DNA from: Luteococcus sp052116585
GTDB lineage: Bacteria; Actinomycetota; Actinomycetes; Propionibacteriales; Propionibacteriaceae
Length of the DNA: 64,000 nucleotides
Assembly: GCF_052116585.1 (NCBI RefSeq)
Contig: NZ_JBQKKT010000016.1
Location: 6,873 to 70,872, forward strand
Direction of reading: 5' to 3'
Shown here: one piece after another, positions 7,543 to 16,111 of the stretch
How the letters are laid out: each line of letters begins with the position of its first letter
How positions within the stretch are numbered: the stretch's first letter is position 1
Program-made: the position numbers and the translations under genes
Notes under the pieces: model-generated
What the model was told of the DNA's origin: nothing
Seen by the model: only the letters and a program-made list of their open reading frames with translations
The model's database searches: none

Positions 7543-9006
7543 ATGACCAGTCACAGCCTGCCCGAGGACCAGCCCACCCAGCTCTTCGTCGACGGGGAGT
7601 GGATTGACGGTGCGCGCGGCCAGTTCGACGTCGAGAATCCTGCCACCGGAGAGACCATCGCGAGCGTCGCCGACTGTGACGTGGCCCAGGGCATCGCGGC
7701 CCTCGATGCCGCGGTGGCTGCGCAGGCCCAATGGGCCAGCACCCCGGCCCGGGAGCGTGCCGAGCTGCTGCGCCGCGCCTTCGAGGCGGTCACCGAACGC
7801 ACCGAGGACTTCGCCCGCGTGATGACCCTGGAGATGGGCAAGCCGCTGGCCGAGGCCCGCGGAGAAGTGGCCTATGGCGCGGAATACCTGCGCTGGTTCA
7901 GCGAGGAGGCCTCCCGGATCAGCGGCCGCTACAACGCCTCACCGGAAGGTGCGATGCGCCAGCTGGTGGCGCGACGTCCCGTGGGGCCGTGTCTGTTCAT
8001 CACGCCGTGGAACTTCCCCCTCGCGATGGCCACCCGCAAGATCGCCCCGGCGCTGGCAGCCGGTTGCACCGTGGTGCTGCGGCCGGCCAGCATGACCCCG
8101 CTGACCTCCCTGCTGCTCGTCCGGGTCCTGCAGGAATCCGGCCTGCCCAAGGGCGTGGTGAACGTGGTGACCAGCACCCAGCACGACGTCACCGACGCAC
8201 TGATCGCCGATTCCCGGCTGCGCAAGCTCTCCTTCACCGGATCCACCGGCGTGGGGCAGACGCTGCTGAAGCAGGCGGCCGACCAGGTGCTGCGCACCTC
8301 CATGGAGCTGGGTGGCAATGCCCCCTTGGTGGTCTTCGAGGACGCCGATCTCGACGTGGCGCTGGCCGGGGCCCGAGCCGCCAAGCTGCGCAACATCGGG
8401 GAGGCCTGCACCGCTGCAAACCGCTTCTTCGTCCACGAGTCGATTGCCGACGAGTTCTCCCGTCGCCTGGCCGAGGACTTCGCCGGCCTGAACGTGGGAG
8501 ACGGACTGGCCGAGGGCACCGAGGTGGGCCCGATGATCTCCGAGGATGCCCTCGCGGGGCTGGACGAGCTGGTGCAGGAGGCGGTCTCCGCCGGCGCCCG
8601 GGTGCTCACCGGCGCGGAACGGATCGACGGGCCCGGTCACTTCTACCGCCCCACCGTCCTCACCGGGGTTGCGTCCGATGCCCCCATCCTGGCCGAGGAG
8701 CTCTTCGGTCCAGTGGCGGTGCTCACCACATTCGCCACGGAGCAGGAGGCCCTGGAGCTGGCCAATGCCACCGCGATGGGACTGGCGGGATATGTCTTCA
8801 CCCAGGACATGGCTCGGGTACTGCGGCTGGTGGAGCAGCTGGAGGTGGGCATGATCGGGGTGAACCAGGGCGTCCTGAGCAGTGCGGCCGCACCCTTCGG
8901 CGGGATCAAGCACTCCGGTCTGGGCCGCGAAGGCGGGCGAGAAGGCATCGAGGAATACCTCGAGACGATCTACGTCGCCCTCCCGGATCCCTTCAAGGAC
9001 CGCTGA
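7543..9006 (+). CDS. NAD(P)-dependent succinate-semialdehyde-type dehydrogenase
   Basis: A 487-aa aldehyde dehydrogenase starting MTSHSLPEDQ at ATG 7543; upstream in-frame codons lie in the tandem repeat and are rejected. General base Glu255 lies in MELGGNAP and catalytic Cys289 in GEACTAANRF. The ITPWNFP motif and the C-terminal FGGIKHSGLGREGG are typical of the GabD/YneI branch, which oxidises succinate semialdehyde to succinate in 4-aminobutyrate and related catabolism. The length is standard. No gabT or transporter lies nearby, so the exact aldehyde is inferred. It is transcribed alone and ends at stem-loop repeats. Confidence 0.85.
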   Translation: MTSHSLPEDQPTQLFVDGEWIDGARGQFDVENPATGETIASVADCDVAQGIAALDAAVAAQAQWASTPARERAELLRRAFEAVTERTEDFARVMTLEMGKPLAEARGEVAYGAEYLRWFSEEASRISGRYNASPEGAMRQLVARRPVGPCLFITPWNFPLAMATRKIAPALAAGCTVVLRPASMTPLTSLLLVRVLQESGLPKGVVNVVTSTQHDVTDALIADSRLRKLSFTGSTGVGQTLLKQAADQVLRTSMELGGNAPLVVFEDADLDVALAGARAAKLRNIGEACTAANRFFVHESIADEFSRRLAEDFAGLNVGDGLAEGTEVGPMISEDALAGLDELVQEAVSAGARVLTGAERIDGPGHFYRPTVLTGVASDAPILAEELFGPVAVLTTFATEQEALELANATAMGLAGYVFTQDMARVLRLVEQLEVGMIGVNQGVLSSAAAPFGGIKHSGLGREGGREGIEEYLETIYVALPDPFKDR

Positions 9007-9080
9007 GCCGGGCCCGTCGTCATTCCGCCCGGCGAAGAGCCGGGCCCGTCGTCATTCCGCCCGGCGAAGAGCCGGGCCCC
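9007..9080. terminator. 32-bp direct repeats carrying duplicated stem-loops
   Basis: A 32-bp unit starts at 9007, 9039 and 9071 (last copy partial). Unit junctions form two identical hairpins, GCCCGGC-GAAGA-GCCGGGC, at 9027-9045 and 9059-9077. They sit between the convergent dehydrogenase and EVE-DUF3883 genes and probably act as a doubled bidirectional terminator. There is no T run. Confidence 0.65.
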
Positions 9081-9083
9081 TCG

Positions 9084-10352
9084 TCATTCTGCGGCCGGGG
9101 CGGTCTCGTACTTGAACAGGACGGGCTGGAAACGCCCCTCCTCCACCGTGAGGTCCGAAACGGTGAAGATACCGGAGGCATCCTCCACGACGCTGCCCTG
9201 CTCGAACTCGACGTCGCTCAGCAGACCAAGTACGCAGGAGTCAGGATGGGCCTGGATGTGCTCCACCTCCTGCGCCGTGAACAGCACCGGCCGTCCGACC
9301 GTCTCGGCACCCTTGGCGAAGAGATAGCGCACCAGGTCATCCCGGTAGGCCACCGCACAGAAGGGCCGCTCCTCATTGGTCTCCGCCACCTCCCAGCCGT
9401 CGGACTCGAAGGTCTCGAGGATTCGCTCGCGGGCGGCGGTGTTGAGCACCCGACGGCGGGCGTCGTCGTGCTCCCAGCCCACGACCGCCTCCACCGGAGC
9501 GGGGTTCTCCTCACCCAGTTCCTCCTGCCAGAACTCCTCCATCTGACTGGCCATCGGCTCGTGGAGCTCCACACCGCCCTTCTGGGGATTCCAGGCGTAG
9601 CCGGGAACCTTGTCCAGCAGCACATCGCGCGGAATCGCACGGTCCATGGGCAGGACGGTGTCCCAGTCGATGTCGATGTAGTTGGCGGTGCGCATCGGAT
9701 CGTCCCAGTGCTCGCCAGCGTAGATCCGGCTGGAGACCAGGCCGCTGCCGCGCACGCTGAACTGGCCGTCCTTGACATAGACGAGGTAGATCCGGTCTCC
9801 CGGTTCGATGCCCTGGCGACGACCACCCGACGGCCATGTCTCGCGGACGGGTGCGCCCGCCGCGGTCCGCCGGATGATCTCCTCCTCGTCCTCAGGCGTC
9901 CAGAACCACTGGTCTGCATTCATGCGCACCAGGAAGGTCCGTCGATTCCTCTCGCTGGGGCTGTATCGCTCGGCCGCAGTCATCTCGTCCTGCTCCGTGG
10001 TGTCGGTGAAGGTGAATCCGGCGGCGGTGGCCTCGACGGGCGTGCCAACCAGGCTGTCCCGGACGGGGTCTCCGCGGTGCAGGAGACGACCCATCAGCGC
10101 ATGCACGGCCTCGCCATCCTGCTCGACGGACTCGATGCCCTCCAGCTCCGCCACCAGACGAATCGTCCCGTCGTGACTGAACGTGGCGAACTTCTCCTGG
10201 GCGGCCTCCTCGGGCAGCAGCCAAGCACCCCGATTGGCATTCCACAGTTGTTCGTCGCTCATCTTGGGGTCGAAGCCGACGAAGGTGCGAGGAATGGGTT
10301 GATTCAGGGGTTCAACATCCTGGCGCACGTCGAGATTGATGTTGATGGCCAC
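9084..10352 (-). CDS. EVE-like plus DUF3883-like domain protein
   Basis: A 422-aa protein from GTG 10352, fixed by a GGAGG site 7 bases upstream. Residues 135-275 look like a PUA-type EVE domain: FLVRMNADQWFW, GDRIYLVYVKDG, VRGSGLV, EHWDDP, NYIDIDWD and the typical YAWNPQKGG (252-260). Residues 298-385 match the DUF3883 pattern found at the end of restriction-linked proteins: RRRVLNTAARERILE, GWEVAET, VLFTAQEVEHI, VLGLLSDV. EVE domains read modified bases; DUF3883 is a nuclease-related accessory domain, but its usual charged VKGT-like motif is not evident here. The N-terminal 130 residues contain LWNANRGAWLL and are otherwise unassigned. I infer a role in sensing modified nucleic acid, possibly defence. 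It is transcribed alone, with no methylase or helicase partner next to it. Confidence 0.75.
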   Translation of the reverse strand: MAININLDVRQDVEPLNQPIPRTFVGFDPKMSDEQLWNANRGAWLLPEEAAQEKFATFSHDGTIRLVAELEGIESVEQDGEAVHALMGRLLHRGDPVRDSLVGTPVEATAAGFTFTDTTEQDEMTAAERYSPSERNRRTFLVRMNADQWFWTPEDEEEIIRRTAAGAPVRETWPSGGRRQGIEPGDRIYLVYVKDGQFSVRGSGLVSSRIYAGEHWDDPMRTANYIDIDWDTVLPMDRAIPRDVLLDKVPGYAWNPQKGGVELHEPMASQMEEFWQEELGEENPAPVEAVVGWEHDDARRRVLNTAARERILETFESDGWEVAETNEERPFCAVAYRDDLVRYLFAKGAETVGRPVLFTAQEVEHIQAHPDSCVLGLLSDVEFEQGSVVEDASGIFTVSDLTVEEGRFQPVLFKYETAPAAE

Positions 10353-10699
10353 GAATTGTCCTCCTGCAACTGGGGTCTCGCTCGGCGTCGGCGCCGCGGA
10401 TGGTCTGGCGGACGAGGTGGGGACCCCGTGCACTGTTTCGGAGAGTACCCCCAGTCACGAGCCCATCGAACGGGGACGGTGACCAGTACGCCAAGAGCAG
10501 AAAGCGGAGCTGGCCGACTGTGACAGGGGCCGTGCCAGACGGGGTCACCAGCCCTGCCCAAAGCTCTCGGCCGCTCGCCATGGAGTGGGCCGACGAGGCA
10601 TCATCGATGCTGGCTCCCCCGAACCTCGAGCACCGCTCCCCCGCTCGAGACCCAGAATCCGGCAGGTACTCACCATCCGCCCGCAGTCCGAAGGAAGCC
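10353..10699. other. Divergent intergenic region
   Basis: 347 bases between the divergent EVE-DUF3883 and lipoprotein genes. It must hold both promoters, but I see no clear -35/-10 pair. Two CTCGAG hexamers at about 10625 and 10643 bracket a CACCGCTCCCCCG stretch. Open frames here lack ribosome sites and domain features. Confidence 0.5.
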
Positions 10700-11302
10700 A
10701 TGAACACCATGTCCGCCGCCGTCCTCGTCGCCGCAGTCGTCGCCCTGCTCCCCAGTTGCTCGGGCTCCCAGCCAGCGGCGCCCGCCACGCAGAACAGCAG
10801 CCCCGCCGAGATGACCGGGGCGCCCGTCCCGGACACCAGTGCGGCTCCGCAGGGCCAGGCTGCCCCCGGGCCGCTCGACCCGAAGGACTGCACGGTCAGC
10901 TGGAAGGATGCCGATGTCTCCGACGACGTGCTGGTGCGCAGCGGCAGTTCCTGCGCCCTGACTGCCTTGACCGTCGACGGCAATGTCACTGTCGAGAAGG
11001 GTGGCCGCCTGGTCCTGGACAAGGTGGTCGTCAAGGGGAATGTGGAGGGCCGGGGCCACGGTGACCTCAAGATCACCGAAGGACACGTCGAGGGCAATGT
11101 GCAGCTCTCCGACGGGGTCAGCGCCGCCATCCAGCGCGTCCGGATCGACGGCAACCTGCAGTCTCAGCGCAACACCGGTTTCCAGGCCTTCATCGGCAAC
11201 ACCATCGACGGGAATCTGGAGTGCAGCGAGAACACCCGCCGGCCCACCGGCGGTGAGAACACCGTGGGTGGCTCGATGGAAGGGCAGTGCGCACCGGCCT
11301 GA
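10700..11302 (+). CDS. Lipoprotein with beta-helix-like G-N-V repeats
   Basis: A 200-aa protein starting MNTMSAAVLVAAVVALLP at ATG 10700, with AAGGAAG upstream. The signal peptide ends in lipobox LPSC, so the mature protein is lipid-anchored on the outer face of the membrane. A Ser/Pro/Ala/Gln-rich linker (residues 25-60) leads to a repetitive domain in which V-x-G-N-[VL] recurs about every 20 residues (VDGNVTV, VKGNVEG, VEGNVQL, IDGNLQS, IDGNLEC), the spacing of a right-handed beta-helix as in bactofilin-like polymers. It ends in a Gly-Ser-Cys rich tail. Function unknown; HK2 follows 122 bases downstream on the same strand. Confidence 0.75.
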   Translation: MNTMSAAVLVAAVVALLPSCSGSQPAAPATQNSSPAEMTGAPVPDTSAAPQGQAAPGPLDPKDCTVSWKDADVSDDVLVRSGSSCALTALTVDGNVTVEKGGRLVLDKVVVKGNVEGRGHGDLKITEGHVEGNVQLSDGVSAAIQRVRIDGNLQSQRNTGFQAFIGNTIDGNLECSENTRRPTGGENTVGGSMEGQCAPA

Positions 11303-11424
11303 TCCCTGCCACCTGCGGGGTTGCTTTCCATTCCCCGCCCACGGTGGACTCCCGGCGGGGCCGTGAAAGAGTGTGAGGCGCACATCTCCCGTGCACCGAA
11401 TCCCCCACAGCCAGGAAGCCCCCG

Positions 11425-13635
11425 GTGTATCGCAGCCCCTCCCCACGCGCCTCGGCGGCACCCCTCACGGGTACGGTCAAGTCCCTGCGCGTGCTGGGGA
11501 TCGCGGCCCTGCTGCTGATCGGCAGCACGGAAACCCTGCCCTTCATCACAACCCTGCACTCTGAGGCGCCGGCCACGGCGCCGGGGCTGCTCCTGCTCCT
11601 GCTCAGCCAGCTGGGCTGCCTCCCGTCGCTGATGCGCCCCCGCCCCACCCGAGTGGTGGCGCCGGCCCTGCTCGCCTTGCAACTGCTGGGCGTGCAGTGG
11701 GTGCTGCGGCACTGCGGCGGCTACGACCCGTCATCGCTGTTGATCCCGGGGTACTGGTTCTTTCCCATCGTCATCGTCGCGATGATGACCATGTCTCGGC
11801 GCGACTACCTGGGATTCACCCTGTTGGGCTCACTCGCCCTGCTGGTGCAGATGGGCTCAGCCGTGGGGCCATTGGACTGGGTGGCGGCCAGTGACATGGT
11901 GTGGATCCTCACTCCTGTGGCGGGGGGGCTCCTCTTCGGCGATGCCCTGCTCAGCGTCGGCGCAGCGCGCGACCGCAGTCTGCACCAGCAGGCACATGCC
12001 CAACAGGTGCAGCGGGAACAGGAACTGGAGGCGAGTGCTCGGCGCGAGGCAGCGCGCCTCCTGCACGATCACGTCCTGCACGCCCTCCACGCGTTGGCCC
12101 ACAGCACCGAGCGCACGCGCCTGCAGACGGTGGAGCTGTGCCGCGAGGCCTACCGACGGATGGGCCCTCAGACCAGTCCTGCCGGCACCACCTCCGTGGA
12201 GGAGATCGTGCGGGCCGATCCTGCAGTCCGCCAAGCGGGTGCCGTCATCGTCGGCCAGTCCGCTCCCCTGCCGCAGGGCGTCGCACAGACCATCGCCGAC
12301 GCAGTGCACGAAGCGCTGAACAATGTCACCAGGCATGCCCGCGCCACCCAGTGCTCCATTGAGGTCTTGCCCCTGCCCGGTGGAGTCCAGGTGGACGTGA
12401 CCGATGACGGCATCGGCTTCGACCCGGCCCATCTGCCCAACGGCCGCATGGGTGTGGGCCGCTCGATCACCCAGCGCATGACCGATGTGGGCGGTGAGGC
12501 CGTGACCACCAGCGCGCCGGGTGAGGGCACCCGGGTCAGCCTGCGGTGGCCCCGGCACGAGGTGGACATTGCGGCCAGCACCTGGAGACTCGCCCCCGAG
12601 GGGCGGGCCCGCCGGGCCCTGACCCGCACGGCCTGGCCCGCCCTGGCCACGGGCATTGCCATGACCGCCCTGGCGGGCCCCCGGGTGGACAGACCCGTTG
12701 TCGCCATGACCAGCGCGGGCATCGCCTTGGGCATCGGCGTCATGGCGGCACTGCTGCTGCGCCGCCGCCCCCTGGGCCCCGCCGGATTGGCGACCCTGCT
12801 GCTCACGGCCACCGCGGCCTGGGTGGTGCAGCTGTGGGTGGTGCCAGAACCGCCCCCGCTGGACTACCTGTTGTGGATGGCCTGGGGTTCGTCGGCACTG
12901 GTTCACCTGGTGGTGCTCTCCTCGCGCCCCGCTGTGGGAACCGTGGTGGTGGCACTGTGGACCACCATCCAGGCACTGGGCCTGGTGTGGCGCTACGGGG
13001 ATCCAATCTGGGTGTGGACCCTCTCGTCGACCATCACCGGGGGTGCGGGCGAGTGCGCCGTGACACTCGCCGTCATCGTCGTCGCCCGCCGAGCCGCTGC
13101 GCAGGAGGCGGAGAGCGCCGCCCGGATCGCCCACCTGAGGTCGGTGACGGCGCAGCTGCGGATGTCCAGCCAACTGAGCTGTTTCTGGTCCCAACGGGTC
13201 ACACAGGAAGCACTGCCGTTGCTGAAGTCCGTCGCCGACGGAGAACTCGATCCGGCGCAGGACCGGGTCCGGGAGCGTGCCATCGCCCTGGACGGCGTGC
13301 TGCGCGACGAGTTGCTGCTGGGCCCGGACCAGGCACCCCTGCTCGCGCAGCTGGCCCAGACCCGCTCCAACGGATGGGAGCTGACCTCCACATTGTCCCC
13401 GGAGGACAGCCGCGCGGCGCTGGTGGGAGCCAGTCACCTGCTGGCCGTGCTGGGCCCGCCGACGCACCCGGGCCAGCCCGTCACGGTGTCCGCAACCGGC
13501 GACGTCTCGCGAGCTGTCATCATCGATGCGGCGACCGAACAGCGTCGCCGTTGGCGGGAGCGACTGGCTGTCCTGGGCGGCACGATCGAGTCAGAACCCG
13601 ATTTCGTCCGGTTGGATCTGGGGGGCACCGCATGA
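11425..13635 (+). CDS. HK2: two-module membrane sensor histidine kinase
   Basis: A 736-aa paralogue of HK1, start GTG 11425 with AGGAAG six bases upstream. Module 1 has about five TM helices with the family motif PGYWFFP, His box RLLHDHVLHALHAL (His214), N box HEALNNVTRHARA, and DDGIGFDP plus PGEGTRVSLRWP, so the ATP site looks intact. Module 2 repeats the TM block (LWVVPEPPPLDYLLWMAWG) and ends with WSQRVTQEALPLL, RDELLLGP and DPDFVRL. Its TGA overlaps the HK3 ATG in an ATGA, so HK2 and HK3 are translationally coupled. It may phosphorylate a distant regulator or form heteromers with HK3. Confidence 0.88.
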   Translation: MYRSPSPRASAAPLTGTVKSLRVLGIAALLLIGSTETLPFITTLHSEAPATAPGLLLLLLSQLGCLPSLMRPRPTRVVAPALLALQLLGVQWVLRHCGGYDPSSLLIPGYWFFPIVIVAMMTMSRRDYLGFTLLGSLALLVQMGSAVGPLDWVAASDMVWILTPVAGGLLFGDALLSVGAARDRSLHQQAHAQQVQREQELEASARREAARLLHDHVLHALHALAHSTERTRLQTVELCREAYRRMGPQTSPAGTTSVEEIVRADPAVRQAGAVIVGQSAPLPQGVAQTIADAVHEALNNVTRHARATQCSIEVLPLPGGVQVDVTDDGIGFDPAHLPNGRMGVGRSITQRMTDVGGEAVTTSAPGEGTRVSLRWPRHEVDIAASTWRLAPEGRARRALTRTAWPALATGIAMTALAGPRVDRPVVAMTSAGIALGIGVMAALLLRRRPLGPAGLATLLLTATAAWVVQLWVVPEPPPLDYLLWMAWGSSALVHLVVLSSRPAVGTVVVALWTTIQALGLVWRYGDPIWVWTLSSTITGGAGECAVTLAVIVVARRAAAQEAESAARIAHLRSVTAQLRMSSQLSCFWSQRVTQEALPLLKSVADGELDPAQDRVRERAIALDGVLRDELLLGPDQAPLLAQLAQTRSNGWELTSTLSPEDSRAALVGASHLLAVLGPPTHPGQPVTVSATGDVSRAVIIDAATEQRRRWRERLAVLGGTIESEPDFVRLDLGGTA

Positions 13636-15845
13636 GCACCGCTGCGCAGGAAGCACCTGCAGAGCGCCTGCCCGCCCGGCGCCTGGTGCCGGGCACCGCC
13701 ACCAGCGCCCTGCGCCTGATCGGCATCATCGGGGTGGCGGCCTCCTTGGCCATGGGCAGCATCGAGTGGGGCCGCGTCCTGGTGGAGAATTCCCCCGCGG
13801 CCGCTCCGGGCGTGGCGATGGTCCTGCTCAGCCAGCTGGTCCCGCTGGGCGCCATGTTCCTGCGTCGGCCGAGCGTCTCCCTGCCCTGGCTGCCGCTCGC
13901 CCTGCTGGTGGCAGGCATGGCGCAGACCTCGGTGGTGGCCGATCCTGTGCTCGTCACCCACTGGCTACCGGGTTACTGGGTCCTGGCACCGCTGGCCCTC
14001 GCGCTCCTGATGCTCTCCCCACCGGGCTACGTGCTGTTTGCCCTCCTGGAGGGATCGCTGGTGGCGACCGCCATCCTCAGCACAGGCCGTCCCGACGCTC
14101 GCCTCCTGATCTCCGACGTCGCGTTCACCGTGCAGCCCGTTGCGGAGATGGTGCTGTTCGGCCACGCGCTGCGCCTCATCTCCGCCGCCCGCGACCGCAG
14201 CCTGCGACGGCACGAGGAGGCCGCCCTGCACCGAGCCGACGAGGAACTCGAGTCCTCCAGCCGGGAGGAGGCCAACCGACTGCTGCACGACCACCTCCTG
14301 CACGCGCTGCACGCGCTGGGGCGCACCCACCAGCAGGCCAGCCGCTCCCAGCTCGAGGAGGAGTGCCGCGTTGCCCACCGGGCGATGAACCAGCGCGCCC
14401 CCGGCGTGGGCCCCACCCACATCGAGACCCTACTCCAGCACGAGGCGACCGCGGGAACCCTGGCGGCGACCGTCACCGGCTCCGGTCCGCCCCTGCCCAC
14501 CCATGTGGCCAGTGCCCTGGTGGCAGCGGTGCATGCCGCCGCTCCCCGGGTCCAGCGCTCACCGGAACGTCCGGTGACCGTCGTCGTCGGGGAGGACGCC
14601 GGCTCCGTCGTCGTGCAGCTCTGCGATGACCAGTGCAGCTTCCGTCCCGCCCACCGCGCCTCGCGGGTCTCTCCGCCCGGGGAGACCGTGCTCGAACTGA
14701 TGGATGACATCGGCGGAGACGTGGACACCGAGGCGACGCCCAGCGGAGGCGTACGGCTGTCACTGCGGTGGCCCAGTCGGCCCGATGCACAGGCTCGCCG
14801 CTGGCGCCGGGGCCCTGACGACCGCGCCCGCGCCGCGCTCACCCGGGCGGCCTGGCCGGGGCTGGTGATCGGCATCTTGATGACCCTGTTGTGGGCGCCC
14901 TTCCTGGATCCCGCCTGGCTGGGCCACCTCACGGCGCTGGCCACCCTCTCCGTTGGCGTTGCCGGGGCCGTGGTCCTGGCCCGCCGTCCGCTGCGCTTCG
15001 GCGGGATCACCGTGCTGCTGGTGTCCGCCATTGCCGGTTGGGTCGCCAATCTGTGGCTGCTGCCAGACCGCCCGCACACCTTCTACCTCTTCTGGATGGC
15101 CTGGGCCGCGAGCGCCCTGGTGCACCTCGTGGTGCTCAGCTCCCGACTCTCCTTCAGCGTCGTGATCCTGCTGGGGTGGGCCACTGTGCTGTGCACCGCG
15201 CTGCTGGTCCGATTCCCGCAGGCCAGCCCACTGTGGTTCGCCATCATGCTGATCGTCGGGGTGCTGCGCCCCGGCATGGCAGTGGTGGCGCTGATGGTCA
15301 CCCACCACGCCGTCGCACAGGACGCGCAAGTGACCGAGCACACCACCCAGGCACGCATCGCGACGGCCCGAATGCAGCACGCCAGCGAGCTGGACCAGTA
15401 CTGGTCCAGCAAGGTGACGATGGAGGCGATGCCCCTGATCGAGGCCGTCGCCGAGGGTCTCGTTGACCCGACGGACGAGTCGGTTCGGGATCGTGCCCTG
15501 GCCATCGAGGCGGCCCTGCGCGACGAATTGGTGCTGGGCCCCCGGGGATCGGAACTCGCGCCGCAGCTCGCCCATGTGCGCTCCCGTGGGTGGACCGTAC
15601 GGTCCACCCTGACCCCGGACGACTCCGACGAGGCCATTGCACGCGCCTGTCAGTTGCTCGAACTGCTGGGCGAGCCCGTGGAGCCGGGCCAGCTCGCCAA
15701 TCTGAGCTCCACCGCCACCCGCACGAGTCTGGTGGTCTTCGACGCCTCCCCCGAACAGATGGCGCACTGGGCCGTGGCGGTCAACCAGCTGGAGGGACGC
15801 TACGAGGCGGATCCGGACTTCGTGCGGCTCGGCCTGTTCGGCTAG
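13632..15845 (+). CDS. HK3: paralogous two-module sensor, likely pseudokinase
   Basis: A 737-aa protein starting MSTAAQEAPAERL at ATG 13632, inside the HK2 stop (ATGA). TM blocks, PGYWVLA, the His box LLHDHLLHALHALG (His219), WSSKVTMEAMPLI, RDELVLGP and DPDFVRL are all kept. The ATPase core is degraded: where HK1/2/5 have HEALxNVxRHA this protein reads HAAAPRVQRSPE, and the DDGxGFDP box is DDQCSFRP; only MDDIGGD and LSLRWP survive. I infer loss of kinase activity with retention of sensing and dimerisation, that is, a regulatory pseudokinase partner of HK2. Confidence 0.85.
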   Translation: MSTAAQEAPAERLPARRLVPGTATSALRLIGIIGVAASLAMGSIEWGRVLVENSPAAAPGVAMVLLSQLVPLGAMFLRRPSVSLPWLPLALLVAGMAQTSVVADPVLVTHWLPGYWVLAPLALALLMLSPPGYVLFALLEGSLVATAILSTGRPDARLLISDVAFTVQPVAEMVLFGHALRLISAARDRSLRRHEEAALHRADEELESSSREEANRLLHDHLLHALHALGRTHQQASRSQLEEECRVAHRAMNQRAPGVGPTHIETLLQHEATAGTLAATVTGSGPPLPTHVASALVAAVHAAAPRVQRSPERPVTVVVGEDAGSVVVQLCDDQCSFRPAHRASRVSPPGETVLELMDDIGGDVDTEATPSGGVRLSLRWPSRPDAQARRWRRGPDDRARAALTRAAWPGLVIGILMTLLWAPFLDPAWLGHLTALATLSVGVAGAVVLARRPLRFGGITVLLVSAIAGWVANLWLLPDRPHTFYLFWMAWAASALVHLVVLSSRLSFSVVILLGWATVLCTALLVRFPQASPLWFAIMLIVGVLRPGMAVVALMVTHHAVAQDAQVTEHTTQARIATARMQHASELDQYWSSKVTMEAMPLIEAVAEGLVDPTDESVRDRALAIEAALRDELVLGPRGSELAPQLAHVRSRGWTVRSTLTPDDSDEAIARACQLLELLGEPVEPGQLANLSSTATRTSLVVFDASPEQMAHWAVAVNQLEGRYEADPDFVRLGLFG

Positions 15846-15937
15846 GGCCCCACACCTGGACTTCGCGTCGACAGGCAGCCACCGCGGCAGGTTGCGACCA
15901 TGGCGAGTTCAGGTGGGATTCAGATTCGGCGGTTGTT

Positions 15938-15994
15938 TGTCCCCAAAGCGGGGGACACGCCCCTTGTGACGACGGTACGTCAGACTCGCGTCTG
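15938..15994. promoter_or_regulatory. Small hairpins upstream of HK4
   Basis: Within the 266-base gap before HK4 there is a 7-bp hairpin TGTCCCC-AAAGCG-GGGGACA (15938-15957) and a short inverted repeat CAGACTCGCGTCTG (15981-15994). The first may end the HK2-HK3 transcript; the second is near the HK4 start and could be regulatory. Both calls rest on symmetry alone. Confidence 0.35.
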
Positions 15995-16111
15995 GTGTTG
16001 GGGCCGTGCACCGGCCAAACACTGCCTCCCACAGCCGGAGCTCGGCTGCAAGGATTGCGATGCGCCGTCCCCCACCCCATGGCGGCGCTCCCGTGACAGA
16101 AGGCAGCCCCC

